From NCBI RefSeq assembly GCF_001721045.1, contig NZ_MDER01000086.1:248001-312000 (forward strand): 64,000 nucleotides of DNA. The letters run 5' to 3'. This document shows positions 17,212-26,203 of this stretch, in pieces (positions within the stretch are counted from its first letter, which is position 1; each line of letters begins with the position of its first letter). The stretch is from Paenibacillus nuruki. Lineage in GTDB: Bacteria; Bacillota; Bacilli; Paenibacillales; Paenibacillaceae. The position numbers were made by a program, and so were the translations under genes. A model generated the notes under the pieces. It searched no databases. It was not told the DNA's origin and saw only the letters and a list, made by a program, of their open reading frames with translations.

Positions 17212-18240
17212 TTAACCTAATTGAAGATTAGGAGAATCAGATGGTTTCCCAAACAAGTATCCCTGTGCTAGTTCGATGCCGATACTGCGGCAAAATTCGT
17301 ATTCTTCACGGCGTTCGATGCCTTCTGCTAATACAGTTGAACCGTGCTTTTGTGAACGTTCAAGAATATGAATAATCTTTTGTTGTTGTTCAGGATACGT
17401 ATCGCAATGATCAATCAAACTGCGATCTATTTTGACATAATCCGGTTGAAGATAGTCGATTAATTCAGGCTTTGAATAACCTGAACCAACATCATCCAGT
17501 GCTACCGATATCCCGTTGCTACGATACACGTCAAAAATATTTTGCAATTTAGGCATTTCGATAATATTCTCTGTCTCCACCACTTCAAACACAAAATCTT
17601 TCGGATTAAGATCAAGGCGTTCTATTGCTTCAAACGTATGGCTCAAGCAATATTGTGGGTTATAAATAGAGGATGGTAAAAAGTTAATAAACCGTTTAAT
17701 TCCCGGTTCTAAATGCTCAGCACTGACCTCAATCGCTGAGATACGAGCCGCACGATCTAGAAAAGAGTGTAATCCTGTTTTACGAGCGATATCGAATAAC
17801 CGATACGGCTGAAAAGTAGGGCCATTTTGAATCGGACGCAGAAGAAATTCATATGCGATCACTTGCTCATGTTGATCCACAATAGGTTGCATATGGCTGG
17901 TAAACTGCTTTTTCCGAATAATCTCTACGACATCATCATGTTGCAAACGGGTGACAAATACGGACAATGAAAGCCACACAGGCTCTCCACCAATATCGTC
18001 TGAACCCAACAAACCTACAGATACACATGATGTAATGTCTTCAGGTAAACTTCGTACCCACTGCATAATATCAAGCATCTGTCCTCTTGACTGATATGAA
18101 ATAGAACAAATATCTTCCATGATATACGTATCATAAGATTGTTGTCGGATTAGAGTTTCAAGAGAAGGAGAAAGCGGTCGCAAGGACACTGTTCCTTGGT
18201 CTTCTATAGGTTGAACATAACTACAACCGCTACAATTCAT
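17212..18240 (-). CDS. EAL-domain cyclic-di-GMP phosphodiesterase
   Basis: A 342-aa cytoplasmic protein. The N-terminus has a CSGC pair (residues 3-6) and a partial sensor-like region; the EAL domain fills about 115-335. The signature is EFLLR instead of EALLR, but the metal and catalytic positions appear intact: NFLPS, EVVETE, DDVGSGYS, KID, AEGIE and AQGYLFGKP. So it is probably an active phosphodiesterase that lowers c-di-GMP. AAGGAGG lies 7 nt before the ATG; an extended -10 promoter stands at 18333-18341. Two diguanylate cyclases of the same signalling system are encoded at 42.5-44.7 kb. Confidence 0.88.
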   Translation of the reverse strand: MNCSGCSYVQPIEDQGTVSLRPLSPSLETLIRQQSYDTYIMEDICSISYQSRGQMLDIMQWVRSLPEDITSCVSVGLLGSDDIGGEPVWLSLSVFVTRLQHDDVVEIIRKKQFTSHMQPIVDQHEQVIAYEFLLRPIQNGPTFQPYRLFDIARKTGLHSFLDRAARISAIEVSAEHLEPGIKRFINFLPSSIYNPQYCLSHTFEAIERLDLNPKDFVFEVVETENIIEMPKLQNIFDVYRSNGISVALDDVGSGYSKPELIDYLQPDYVKIDRSLIDHCDTYPEQQQKIIHILERSQKHGSTVLAEGIERREEYEFCRSIGIELAQGYLFGKPSDSPNLQLG

Positions 18241-18332
18241 AGCAATCCTCCTTAATAATAAAGCAAAAACATAAGATGAACGTCAAAATATAATGATTTA
18301 CAGACAAGTTACTTCTACTTTTAATCTTATTA

Positions 18333-18341
18333 ATTATATCA
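18333..18341 (-). promoter_or_regulatory. Extended -10 promoter of the EAL gene
   Basis: TGATATAAT on the minus strand with a poor -35. A perfect AGACA-CTC-TGTCT inverted repeat (18363-18375) lies just upstream and may bind a regulator. Confidence 0.5.
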
Positions 18342-18401
18342 TCCTTAAACGCAGATAACATTAGACACTCTGTCTATTATCGGTTTAAATGTTGATTTTG
18401 A

Positions 18402-18448
18402 ATACACCAAAGACTGCAATCTATTTTCTATTGCAGTCTTTGGTGTAT
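18402..18448. other. Perfect 19-bp stem-loop after the nucleotidase gene
   Basis: ATACACCAAAGACTGCAAT and its exact complement, 9-nt loop. There is no clear U-run on either strand, so it may be a transcript-end stabiliser or a U-poor terminator of the nucleotidase gene. Confidence 0.6.
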
Positions 18449-18483
18449 GATTTGATTCTATTTTGGATTCATATTCCTCGCTA

Positions 18484-20763
18484 TTAGCTAGCTGGAATCT
18501 CGATAGCATCTCCAACTTGAAGTTTTGTTGGATCTGTAATTTTATTATATTTAGCAAGTTCTTCCCATGTTACGCCATATTTCAGACTAATACGGTACAA
18601 ATTATCACCTTTTTTGATGATATACGTTTGCTCATCTGTAGGTTTCACTGGCTTGTCTACAGCTGGTTTGGTCGGTTTTGGAGCTGGCTTCGTTGTTGGC
18701 TTAGCAGGTTTCGCTGGTGTTACTGGTTTCACCGGTTTGGCTGGTGTCACCGCTGGCTTGCTACCTGCTGCTGTATTCGAAAGATTAATAGAATATTTAG
18801 CAAAACCATCTGCTGCTTCGCCTACATAAGCAATTGGATCTGCTCCTGCTACCGCTTTAGCACTAGCTAGTGCATCTTTTGCTTTTGGAGAAGTATTGAA
18901 TGTCACCGTTGGATTGCCTTTGATTGGTGCAAGTGACCAGTTACCATCAGCAGCTGGATCGATTGTTTTATTTTCACGGATATAATCGATAATCACTTGA
19001 CGGTTCTCGTCTGGTGCAGCTAGGATAATACGTTTACCATCTGGATTCGCCAATTTAGACGCAGATGCACGGTAGTTGTTTGTAGCTACAACAAATTTTT
19101 GTTCGGGATCAATCGCTTTACCGTTAAATTGTAAATTCACAATACGGTTAGAAGATGCGTTCAGAACTGTTCCTTTTGCATCGTATTTAGGTGGTTGTGT
19201 AACATCAATTTGGTATGTTACGCCATCGATAACATCAAAGTTGTACGTTGGGAAGTCCATATTGATTAACGCTTGTTCACCGGATTTAGCTGGGTCGATC
19301 TGATTGAATTGTCCTGCAGACCATTCCAACCAGTTTTTCACTTCAGCGCCATTGACAAGCACAGCGTGAACTGTATTTGGGTATACATAAAGGTCAGATA
19401 CGTTTTTGATCGCTATTGTACCTGCTGGAATATCTGTGTAGTAACTTGCTCCTGAACGTCCACCTGCTTTAAATGGAGCTCCAGCAGAAAGGATTGGCAA
19501 GTTCTCATATTCTGTACCTTGAAGTTGTTTCTCCAGATACCATTTCTGAGCATTCGTTACGATCTGGATCGAAGGATCATCTTCTACCAGTGCAAAGTAA
19601 CTTGTAATACGAGCTGTAGATTCACCTACAGGTCCACGAATATAACCTAGTGTTTCTTCATGTTCATGATATACAGAATCGACGACACCTTGATCTGCTT
19701 GAACCAATGCTTTTTTGGTTGCTGTATCATAGATTGGACGAGCTTCTACTTTAGAATCGCTTACTGTCCATTTGTCGCCTTGTTGTTTCAATTCAAGGTC
19801 AATAATACCCAAGTGATCGCCCCAGAATCCTGGCTCTACAGAAGGAACACCGTTGATTGTACCTTTTTCAAGATCAACGCCTGTTTTCCCAGCAAAATCA
19901 GCACTAGGGAATACTTTGTGTGCATGTCCGAACATAATCGCATCAATACCTGGCACTTTGCTCAAGTACAACACGGAATTTTCCATCAATTCAGTCTGTG
20001 GAATATCTTCAAACCCAGAATGCGGAACAGCAATAATGATGTCTGCGCCTTCTGCTTTCATTTGTGGAATAAATTTGTTCGCTGTTTCGATAATATCTTT
20101 AGCAACCACTTTCCCCGACAAGTTTGCGCTATCCCATTGCATGACTTGAGGTGGTACGAAGCCAATAACGCCTACTTTAATTGTATGCTTAGCTCCACTT
20201 TCGTCAGTTACTTCTTTATCTAGAATAAGGTAAGGTGTAAAGTAGTTCTTCTCGCCTTTACCTGTACCATCATCTGTATAAATATTAGCATTTACATAAG
20301 GGAAATTAGCACCTTTTAACGCATTGCCCAAGAAATCAAGGCCATAGTTAAATTCATGGTTACCGATATTTCCAGCATCGTAGCCCAATTGGTTCATGGC
20401 TTTGTAGACAGGATGAACTTCGCCTGTTTTTAAAGGATCGACTTTAGCTACATAATCGCCTAACGGATTACCCTGCAATAGATCACCGTTATCAATCAAT
20501 ACACTATTGGTTGCTTCTGCACGAGCATTTTTGATCAATGTCGCTGTTTTAGCGTAACCGTATTGATCTGTAGTTGCATCCGAGTAGTAATCATAGTTCA
20601 TTACGTTAACATGAATATCTGTTGTCTCCAACAAACGCAATTTCACTGTAGATTCAGAAGAAGTGGTTTCTGCTGCAAAAGCAGGAACTGCCGACACTGC
20701 AAACAATTGCAGCGCTGCGATGACAGTAATTGCTTTTTTAAATGTTTTGTTTCCTAAGTTCAA
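18484..20763 (-). CDS. Secreted 2',3'-cyclic-nucleotide phosphodiesterase/nucleotidase with LysM
   Basis: A 759-aa exported nucleotide hydrolase of the CpdB/YfkN type. It has a signal peptide (KKAITVIAALQLFAVSAVPAFA), then a calcineurin-like metallophosphatase domain with RLLETTDIHVN, DNGDLLQGNP, GNHEFNYG, VPHSGF and GHAHKVFP, a 5'-nucleotidase C-terminal domain (about 400-630), a Pro/Lys/Thr-rich linker of repeated KP units, and a final LysM domain (YIIKKGDNLYRISLKYG). LysM should hold the enzyme on peptidoglycan. The start is a TTG (20763) after GGGAGGGG. It probably scavenges phosphate and nucleosides outside the membrane. Confidence 0.93.
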   Translation of the reverse strand: MNLGNKTFKKAITVIAALQLFAVSAVPAFAAETTSSESTVKLRLLETTDIHVNVMNYDYYSDATTDQYGYAKTATLIKNARAEATNSVLIDNGDLLQGNPLGDYVAKVDPLKTGEVHPVYKAMNQLGYDAGNIGNHEFNYGLDFLGNALKGANFPYVNANIYTDDGTGKGEKNYFTPYLILDKEVTDESGAKHTIKVGVIGFVPPQVMQWDSANLSGKVVAKDIIETANKFIPQMKAEGADIIIAVPHSGFEDIPQTELMENSVLYLSKVPGIDAIMFGHAHKVFPSADFAGKTGVDLEKGTINGVPSVEPGFWGDHLGIIDLELKQQGDKWTVSDSKVEARPIYDTATKKALVQADQGVVDSVYHEHEETLGYIRGPVGESTARITSYFALVEDDPSIQIVTNAQKWYLEKQLQGTEYENLPILSAGAPFKAGGRSGASYYTDIPAGTIAIKNVSDLYVYPNTVHAVLVNGAEVKNWLEWSAGQFNQIDPAKSGEQALINMDFPTYNFDVIDGVTYQIDVTQPPKYDAKGTVLNASSNRIVNLQFNGKAIDPEQKFVVATNNYRASASKLANPDGKRIILAAPDENRQVIIDYIRENKTIDPAADGNWSLAPIKGNPTVTFNTSPKAKDALASAKAVAGADPIAYVGEAADGFAKYSINLSNTAAGSKPAVTPAKPVKPVTPAKPAKPTTKPAPKPTKPAVDKPVKPTDEQTYIIKKGDNLYRISLKYGVTWEELAKYNKITDPTKLQVGDAIEIPAS

Positions 20764-21093
20764 AATAAAAAACCCCTCCCAAATATATTCGCATTTGCTT
20801 GACCTTTTACGACTTTATCTCTGCGCCCGATATGTATTATCAGCATGAATAACTCGCTTAACCATAATTCATGCTGTTTTAAAACGATTACATTATATAT
20901 TGTAATCTATTTATAGAATAGGCAAGATAAAGAAGAAAAGGCTACCAAAAGAAACGCATGATAGAATTGTATACTATCAGCTGATATATTTGAAGGGTTA
21001 TTAGTTCTATTTTTTATGAAAATGATATTTATTTTACGAAAAATTCTATATTTTACATGATTGTGTCATGTTTCTTTTCATAAAATCTATACA
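20764..21093. other. Control region upstream of the nucleotidase gene
   Basis: No gene. It contains a hairpin CAGCATGAAT-16-ATTCATGCTG (20841-20876) in the expected leader and a perfect 22-bp inverted repeat GATTACA-8-TGTAATC (20886-20907) that includes a minus-strand TATAAT. The repeat looks like an operator over the promoter, but no regulator is encoded next to it. Confidence 0.5.
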
Positions 21094-21270
21094 TTAAGGT
21101 ATTAAAAAATCGGCATCTTGATCTTTATATTGAAAATACATATCTAAAATTCGATCTAATTGCTCGGACTGATCCAACACACGATAATCACGTACTCCGT
21201 GTTCTTCTGCCATCTGGTTTAGTATGCGGCGTTCCTGTTCGATCTGCTGTTCAATCTGTTTTAAATTCAA
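21094..21270 (-). CDS. Spo0E-like aspartyl-phosphate phosphatase
   Basis: A 58-aa two-helix protein of the Spo0E family, whose members dephosphorylate Spo0A-P and restrain sporulation. The family pattern is visible: an N-terminal helix (IEQQIEQERRILNQMAEEHG), the turn RDYRVLDQS, and the signature SEQLDRILDMYF corresponding to SQELD-x-L-I. Translation most likely starts at TTG 21270, 7 nt after GGAGGTG; a GTG at 21279 overlaps that site. A paralogue at 47993-48181 has the same start layout. Confidence 0.85.
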   Translation of the reverse strand: MNLKQIEQQIEQERRILNQMAEEHGVRDYRVLDQSEQLDRILDMYFQYKDQDADFLIP

Positions 21271-21454
21271 GGAAACCACCTCCAGTATAGTTCCTTTACA
21301 GTTCTACAATAAGAACTTTCAGTTTATCCCACCATCGGCATTTTACATGTTATGATCTAAAATAATTCTACTTATCTTTTTATACCTTATTTGGGCATAC
21401 CTTATCAAGTTCCTCAAGTACCTATTTTATCCTTTTTTTGGAAATAAAAAGACG

Positions 21455-21521
21455 AAAAAACTCGGAATTTGAATTTTGCATTCATTTTACTTATTTCGCA
21501 AATTCAAATCCCGAGTTTTTT
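21455..21521. terminator. Bidirectional terminator between Spo0E-like and PNPOx-like genes
   Basis: AAAAAACTCGG...ATTTGAATTT / AAATTCAAAT..CCGAGTTTTTT long stem with U-runs on both strands. Confidence 0.75.
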
Positions 21522-21560
21522 ATACTATTACTGCCTATTTAATTCTTTTGAAAAAGAATA

Positions 21561-21977
21561 TTATGCAGTCCAAGTTTGTTTGTTGCCATCTTTATCTGTA
21601 TATTCAATCGTTTGTGGTTTGATATCTAGGATCACATAATCAGGATCTTCTGGACCGGAGAACCATTCTTTAAATTCTTCTTTCCAGACACGTTTTTTGA
21701 GTTCGTCGTCTGTAGATACAGAACTTACGCCTTCAATTTCAACGACTTGACTTGTGCCGCCTTTTTCATAACCCAACAATACATAACAGTTCGGATTTTT
21801 TTCTAACTCTTCGACTTTATGTGTTTTGCGGTTCGTCGCGAGATGAATATTTAAGCCTTCATTATATAGCGCCATATAACGTACTTTAGGTTTGTCATTT
21901 TCTACAGTACCTAGTGCACAAAATGGGTTACCTTCTAATGCAGTCAAAATTGCTTGTTCTTCAGCTGTTTTACTCAT
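21561..21977 (-). CDS. Pyridoxamine 5'-phosphate oxidase-like flavoprotein (general stress 26 type)
   Basis: A 138-aa split-barrel FMN-binding protein: GNPFCALGTVENDKPKVRYM, the strand ALYNEGLNIHLATNRKTHKVEEL, and CYVLLGYEKG. This matches the small PNPOx-like general stress protein 26 family, whose members bind flavins or reduce small substrates; it is not the vitamin B6 enzyme PdxH. The ATG at 21977 follows GGAGGAG. It is a monocistronic gene between a terminator and an intergenic region. Substrate not predictable. Confidence 0.85.
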   Translation of the reverse strand: MSKTAEEQAILTALEGNPFCALGTVENDKPKVRYMALYNEGLNIHLATNRKTHKVEELEKNPNCYVLLGYEKGGTSQVVEIEGVSSVSTDDELKKRVWKEEFKEWFSGPEDPDYVILDIKPQTIEYTDKDGNKQTWTA

Positions 21978-22169
21978 GATCAATCTCCTCCTGTATATAA
22001 ACGTATGGGTGTATTCAATTTCTTAGTCTATGTATATCGAATAGATATGATAGAAAAAGATTGAATGGAACTTTATTAGTTACAAACTTCCGTATATGTA
22101 AATACCCTTAGACAGAGTTCCTGAACCGAAATAGATTGTCTATTGCTGATGACAACGCATTCTCTGTAC
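21978..22169. other. Intergenic region between PNPOx-like gene and thiamine operon
   Basis: It holds the ribosome site and promoter region of the leftward gene. I see no gene, repeat or clear regulatory signal between about 22000 and 22169. Confidence 0.4.
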
Positions 22170-22198
22170 TGGACAGTTGATACCCTCTGGTCTATAAT
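22170..22198 (+). promoter_or_regulatory. Promoter of the TPP-controlled operon
   Basis: TGGACA (22170-22175), 17-bp spacer, TATAAT (22193-22198). Transcription would begin near 22205, just before the riboswitch. Confidence 0.75.
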
Positions 22199-22219
22199 TA
22201 CAATGTAAAAAAACCGCAT

Positions 22220-22316
22220 ACGTACAGGGGAGCTAGTTGCAACTGGCTGAGAGTGTATTGTGATAAATACAGACCCTTATACCTGATCTGGATAATGCCA
22301 GCGTAGGAAAGTAACA
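22220..22316 (+). promoter_or_regulatory. TPP riboswitch (THI box)
   Basis: The conserved blocks of the thiamine pyrophosphate aptamer are in order: ACAGGGGAGC, GGCTGAGAG, ACCCTT, ACCTGATCTGGATAATGCC and GCGTAGGAAAGT. It is followed by a terminator hairpin 40 nt downstream, so high TPP should stop transcription of the operon. Confidence 0.96.
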
Positions 22317-22359
22317 AGTCGTTATATGCTGTATGTTGAGCTTATAATTGCACCTATGT

Positions 22360-22383
22360 CGTCCCGATGGGGGCGTTTTTTTT
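22360..22383 (+). terminator. Riboswitch-controlled terminator
   Basis: CGTCCC-GATG-GGGGCG stem followed by eight T residues, between the TPP aptamer and the first gene. Confidence 0.75.
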
Positions 22384-22443
22384 ATGCCTTTTATCAAGTG
22401 AAGACCGATTCTACTATTTGATTGAACAGAAAGAAGGGTTAGG

Positions 22444-23484
22444 ATGATTGGAAATAAAAAAGGGTGGCGGAAAAGCTTACCATGGTTAATGGTAGGTTTA
22501 TTATGGATCACAACTGCATGTGGTTCAGCAGCAAGTACAACCAATACAACAGATGAAGCGGGCAATACATCTACACTTAAAGATGTCAAAGTCGTTCTAG
22601 ACTGGACACCCAATACAAATCATACCGGCTTATATGTAGCCCAAGCACAGGGCTTTTATAAAGAAGCAGGATTGAATGTCGAAATTATAGCGCCCGGACA
22701 AGGCGGAGCAGATACGATGGTCGCTTCTGGTGAAGTGCCTTTTGGAATCAGCTACCAAGAAAGTGTCACACAAGCTAGAGTACAAGGTGTTCCACTCGTC
22801 TCGCTTGCTGCTGTTATTCAACATAATACTTCTGGCTTCGCGGCACCTACAGATCGCGGGATCAAGACGCCTAAAGATATGGAAGGCAAATCCTATGGCG
22901 CTTGGGGCTCTCCTGTTGAAGAAGCTGTCATGAAATCGATTATGGACACGGACGGCGGCGATGTTAGCAAAGTTAAAAGTGTGAATATCGGGAATGCCGA
23001 TTATTTTACAGCAGTACAAAAAGGAATCGACTTTGCTTGGATATTCTACGCATGGACAGGCATAGAAGCTGAACTTCGTGGTCAGCCGTTAGATATGTTA
23101 TATGTTAAAGATTATTCTGACCAACTGGATTACTATACCCCTGTTATCGTAACCAATGAGAAGCAGATCTCTACCGATCCTGAATTGGTCAAATCATTTA
23201 TGGCGGCAACCAGTAAAGGGTATGAATATGCGATTGCGCATCCAGACGAATCTGCGGATATCTTGCTCAAAGCTGTTCCTGATCTTGATCCTAAATTAGT
23301 AAAAGCCAGTCAAGAATGGTTATCTCCACGTTATCAAGATGATGCACCACGCTGGGGTGAACAAAAACAAACCGTCTGGGAAGGATATGCCAACTGGATG
23401 TTCAAGCAAAAATTGCTCGATAGTCCATTAGATGCAACTAAAGCCTACACCAATGATTATTTACCTGCGGCAACGACTAAATAG
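22444..23484 (+). CDS. thiY: ABC transporter substrate-binding lipoprotein, ThiY-like (pyrimidine precursor)
   Basis: A 346-aa lipoprotein: signal peptide ending in the lipobox ITTAC (Cys near residue 22), then an NMT1/THI5-like binding domain (VVLDWTPNTNHTGLYVAQAQ, EIIAPGQGGADTMVASGEV, FGISYQES). This family binds thiamine pyrimidine precursors such as formylaminopyrimidine. It is the first gene behind the TPP riboswitch, and the permease and ATPase of the same importer follow. AAGAAGGG precedes the ATG. The role is strongly supported by the riboswitch; the exact ligand is inferred. Confidence 0.92.
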   Translation: MIGNKKGWRKSLPWLMVGLLWITTACGSAASTTNTTDEAGNTSTLKDVKVVLDWTPNTNHTGLYVAQAQGFYKEAGLNVEIIAPGQGGADTMVASGEVPFGISYQESVTQARVQGVPLVSLAAVIQHNTSGFAAPTDRGIKTPKDMEGKSYGAWGSPVEEAVMKSIMDTDGGDVSKVKSVNIGNADYFTAVQKGIDFAWIFYAWTGIEAELRGQPLDMLYVKDYSDQLDYYTPVIVTNEKQISTDPELVKSFMAATSKGYEYAIAHPDESADILLKAVPDLDPKLVKASQEWLSPRYQDDAPRWGEQKQTVWEGYANWMFKQKLLDSPLDATKAYTNDYLPAATTK

Positions 23485-23504
23485 AGAATAAGGAGATGGA
23501 TAGA

Positions 23505-23795
23505 ATGGCACATACATTACTCAGTATTCAAGTAATTCCCAAAACACAAGCAGGCGAGAACTCTTATGATTATGTAGATCGGGCGATTGAAGTGATTCAA
23601 GCATCCGGCGTGAAATATGAAGTTCATCCACTTGAGACTACTATGGAAGGCGAACTTAGCGAATTGCTAGAAGTGGTTCGTCAAATGCATGAAGCTTTGG
23701 TGGAGAAAGGTAGTCCTAGTATCATTTCTCAGATCAAGATTGCACATAGTCCATCCGGTATCAGTATGGATGGATTGACCGAGAAGTACCGCTAA
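23505..23795 (+). CDS. Thiamine-binding protein, MTH1187/YkoF-like family
   Basis: A 96-aa soluble protein of the small ferredoxin-fold family (PF01910) to which YqgV and MTH1187 belong and whose domains in YkoF bind thiamine or its pyrimidine (HMP). Visible: LLSIQVIPKT, DYVDRAIEVIQASGVKYEVHPLETTMEGEL, and the C-terminal amphipathic stretch. The ATG at 23505 is about 10 nt after AAGGAG; an ATG at 23496 is too close. Its TAA overlaps the permease start by one base. It may hand the imported precursor to salvage enzymes. Confidence 0.88.
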   Translation: MAHTLLSIQVIPKTQAGENSYDYVDRAIEVIQASGVKYEVHPLETTMEGELSELLEVVRQMHEALVEKGSPSIISQIKIAHSPSGISMDGLTEKYR

Positions 23796-24601
23796 TGTCT
23801 GCTATGAGATCATGGTGGAAAAGCATATGGCCGCCCCTGGGGGCGGTTGTTTTATTATTGGTTATCTGGCAATTAGCAACCAGTCTATTCCATATTGAAG
23901 CATGGATTCTGCCAAGTCCTGCGTTAATTGGACATGAAGCTTGGAGTGAAAAAGATCGACTGGGTCTGCATACATGGGCAACTTTAAAGTTAACATTATC
24001 CGGTTTTAGTATCGGGGTCGCTGTAGGTCTACTGGTAGCAGGAGTACTTCATTACACTCCGTTTCTACGTTCAGCGCTATATCCGTTATTGATTTTGAGT
24101 CAAAATATTCCGACGATTGCACTGGGACCGCTACTTGTCATCTGGTTCGGATTTGGTATTTTATCCAAATTAATCGTGATTATTCTCGTCTGCTTTTTCC
24201 CGGTCACGATTGCGGCACTCAGCGGACTGGCTACAACCGATCGAACAATGCTCAATTATATGCAAATGATTGGTGCTTCCAAAAGCCAAATCTTTTGGAA
24301 ATTAGAATTGCCTTTTAGCTTACCTTCGATCTTCTCTGGCGTAAAAATTGCAGCAACCTATAGTGTGATGGGTGCAATTATCGCAGAATGGATCAGCAGT
24401 AGTGAAGGAATAGGCTACTATATGATGTTACAGAAATCAGCATTCCGTACTGATCATATGTTTTTAGCGATTCTAGTCGTTGTCGCTATCAGTCTTTTGT
24501 TATTTATGATTATCAATCTTATTGAAAAATGGTCTATTCGTTGGCATCATCCTGCATCGATGCGTTCTGGCAAAGGAGGTTCCAAAGATGTCGATCAATA
24601 A
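23795..24601 (+). CDS. thiX: ABC transporter permease, ThiX-like
   Basis: A 268-aa BPD-type permease (SsuC/TauC fold) with about six membrane helices; the ATPase-contact loop is MLNYMQMIGASKSQIFWKLELPFSLPSIFSG, the EAA motif. Its ATG overlaps the preceding stop by one base and its end overlaps the ATPase gene by 14 bp, so the complex is translationally coupled. Together with ThiY and ThiZ it imports a thiamine pyrimidine precursor. Confidence 0.92.
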   Translation: MSAMRSWWKSIWPPLGAVVLLLVIWQLATSLFHIEAWILPSPALIGHEAWSEKDRLGLHTWATLKLTLSGFSIGVAVGLLVAGVLHYTPFLRSALYPLLILSQNIPTIALGPLLVIWFGFGILSKLIVIILVCFFPVTIAALSGLATTDRTMLNYMQMIGASKSQIFWKLELPFSLPSIFSGVKIAATYSVMGAIIAEWISSSEGIGYYMMLQKSAFRTDHMFLAILVVVAISLLLFMIINLIEKWSIRWHHPASMRSGKGGSKDVDQ

Positions 24602-25406
24602 ATCTCAATCTTCACCTATCATCACGAACACTTCTACGCCACTGTTAGCATTACAACAGATCAGTAAGTCTTTTGCACAAGGCAAACAATCTTTACATGT
24701 GCTACAAGGGATTTCTCTGCATGTTGATCAAGGAGAATTTGTCTCGATTATCGGCCCTTCCGGTTCAGGTAAAAGCACACTGTTACAGATGATCGGCGGT
24801 GTGGTTCTTCCCGATCAAGGTGATATTCTGTTGGATGGTCAAAATATAACAGGACGCAAAGGATTAAGTGGCTATATGCCTCAACAACCGGCACTGATGC
24901 CATGGCGAACGATTCAGGATAATGTAATTCTAGCACGCGAGGTTGCAGGCTTACCACGTAAAGAATCACTAGACTTAGCACGTCACTGGTTGGACAAAGT
25001 GGGATTGGGTGATTTTGCTTCTGCTTATCCTCATACTTTATCTGGCGGTATGCAGCAACGAGTCGCTTTTCTTAGAGCATTGCTAGGTCCTCGTGACTTA
25101 CTTTGTCTGGATGAGCCATTTAGTGCTTTGGATGCTTTTACACGCAGTGAGATGCAATCGTGGTTGTTAAATATTTGGGAAGAGAATAGACGATCGGTTA
25201 TTTTCGTTACGCATCATATTGAAGAAGCTTTGCTGTTATCCGATCGCATCTATGTACTGTCTCGTCGTCCAGCGACCGTTCTACACAATATTGTTGTACC
25301 TTTCCCGCGACCAAGACGAGAAGAAATTACCGATGATCCAGCATTTATTGCTTTACGTAGACAACTGATGAATGCGATGCGTCATACAGACGAAGGTGAT
25401 CTATAA
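24588..25406 (+). CDS. thiZ: ABC transporter ATP-binding protein, ThiZ-like
   Basis: A 272-aa ATPase of the nitrate/sulfonate/taurine class energising ThiXY. Walker A is GPSGSGKSTLL, the Q-loop is YMPQQP, the signature is LSGGMQQR, Walker B is LLCLDEPFSALD and the H-loop histidine is in VTHHIEEA. The start ATG at 24588 follows AAAGGAGG by 8 nt and lies inside the end of thiX. The stop codon overlaps the start of the TatD-like gene. Confidence 0.94.
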   Translation: MSINKSQSSPIITNTSTPLLALQQISKSFAQGKQSLHVLQGISLHVDQGEFVSIIGPSGSGKSTLLQMIGGVVLPDQGDILLDGQNITGRKGLSGYMPQQPALMPWRTIQDNVILAREVAGLPRKESLDLARHWLDKVGLGDFASAYPHTLSGGMQQRVAFLRALLGPRDLLCLDEPFSALDAFTRSEMQSWLLNIWEENRRSVIFVTHHIEEALLLSDRIYVLSRRPATVLHNIVVPFPRPRREEITDDPAFIALRRQLMNAMRHTDEGDL

Positions 25407-26203
25407 TGAATAAGGTCTATGCTCCATTGATAGATAGTCATATTCATCTGGATCAATATGATGATCCGAAGATTGAACAGATGATTCGGTCATTAGCTGA
25501 TCTGAATATTCAATCTTTAATCAGCGTCGCAATGAATCTGTCTTCCTGTCAGCGCACAGAACAGCTTGCTCAGCGCTATCCGTCTATTGTTCAACCTGCG
25601 TATGGTTATCATCCAGAACAGCCTTTACCTGACGCTCAAGAGCTTCAGACGTTATTGTTGTGGATCGAACAGCGTATAGATCGACTGGTTGCTGTTGGGG
25701 AGATTGGATTACCTTATTATCGTCGACTTGAAGCGATAGATCGTGGCGAGTTATTGGACGAGCAAGGATATCAAGATGTACTGTCTGCGTTGCTCCAATT
25801 GGCTGCTCGTTATGATAAGCCTGTGATCTTACATGCAGTCTATGAAGATGCTGCAATCGCTTGTGATTTGCTAGAGCAATATGGCATTACCAAAGCACAT
25901 TTTCATTGGTTCAAAGGATATCCTGAAACGATTCAGCGTATGATCCATAACGGTTACTTTATTTCATTTACACCGGATATCCAATATGAACAGGAGATTC
26001 AGCAATTAGCAGCCGTATATCCTGCTCATCTCGTTATGGTTGAAACCGATGGGCCGTGGCCATTTGAAGGTTCTTTTGCAGAACAGATGACTCATCCTAT
26101 GATGACTGCTGATGTATGCCGTGAATGGGCGAAGATTCAAGGACTAACGGAGAAAGAAGCACGTCAGATACTGTATCAAAACACACTATCTTTTTACACA
26201 TAA
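25406..26203 (+). CDS. TatD-family metal-dependent hydrolase in the thiamine operon
   Basis: A 265-aa amidohydrolase-superfamily protein: metal ligands in LIDSHIHLDQ, the VGEIGLPY glutamate, VILHAVYED, HFHWFKGYPE and VETDGPWP. TatD proteins include DNases and unassigned hydrolases. Here the gene overlaps thiZ by one base and is under the same TPP riboswitch. An amidohydrolase step (deformylation, done by YlmB in other bacilli) is needed to salvage formylaminopyrimidine, and no ylmB is seen here, so this enzyme may fill that role. That link is inference; the fold assignment is firm. Confidence 0.88.
   Translation: MNKVYAPLIDSHIHLDQYDDPKIEQMIRSLADLNIQSLISVAMNLSSCQRTEQLAQRYPSIVQPAYGYHPEQPLPDAQELQTLLLWIEQRIDRLVAVGEIGLPYYRRLEAIDRGELLDEQGYQDVLSALLQLAARYDKPVILHAVYEDAAIACDLLEQYGITKAHFHWFKGYPETIQRMIHNGYFISFTPDIQYEQEIQQLAAVYPAHLVMVETDGPWPFEGSFAEQMTHPMMTADVCREWAKIQGLTEKEARQILYQNTLSFYT

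Noticed and set aside
18463-18870. 135-codon plus-strand Trp/Arg-rich frame
   Set aside because: Antisense to the Pro/Lys linker repeats and LysM of the nucleotidase; the repetition comes from those codons.
19660-20223. 187-codon plus-strand frame inside the nucleotidase gene
   Set aside because: It lies antisense to a gene with full domain motifs, is rich in Cys/Phe/Ile as expected of a shadow frame, and has no ribosome site.
22233-22613. 126-codon minus-strand frame over the riboswitch
   Set aside because: It runs antisense through the TPP aptamer and the ThiY signal peptide and has no start signal.
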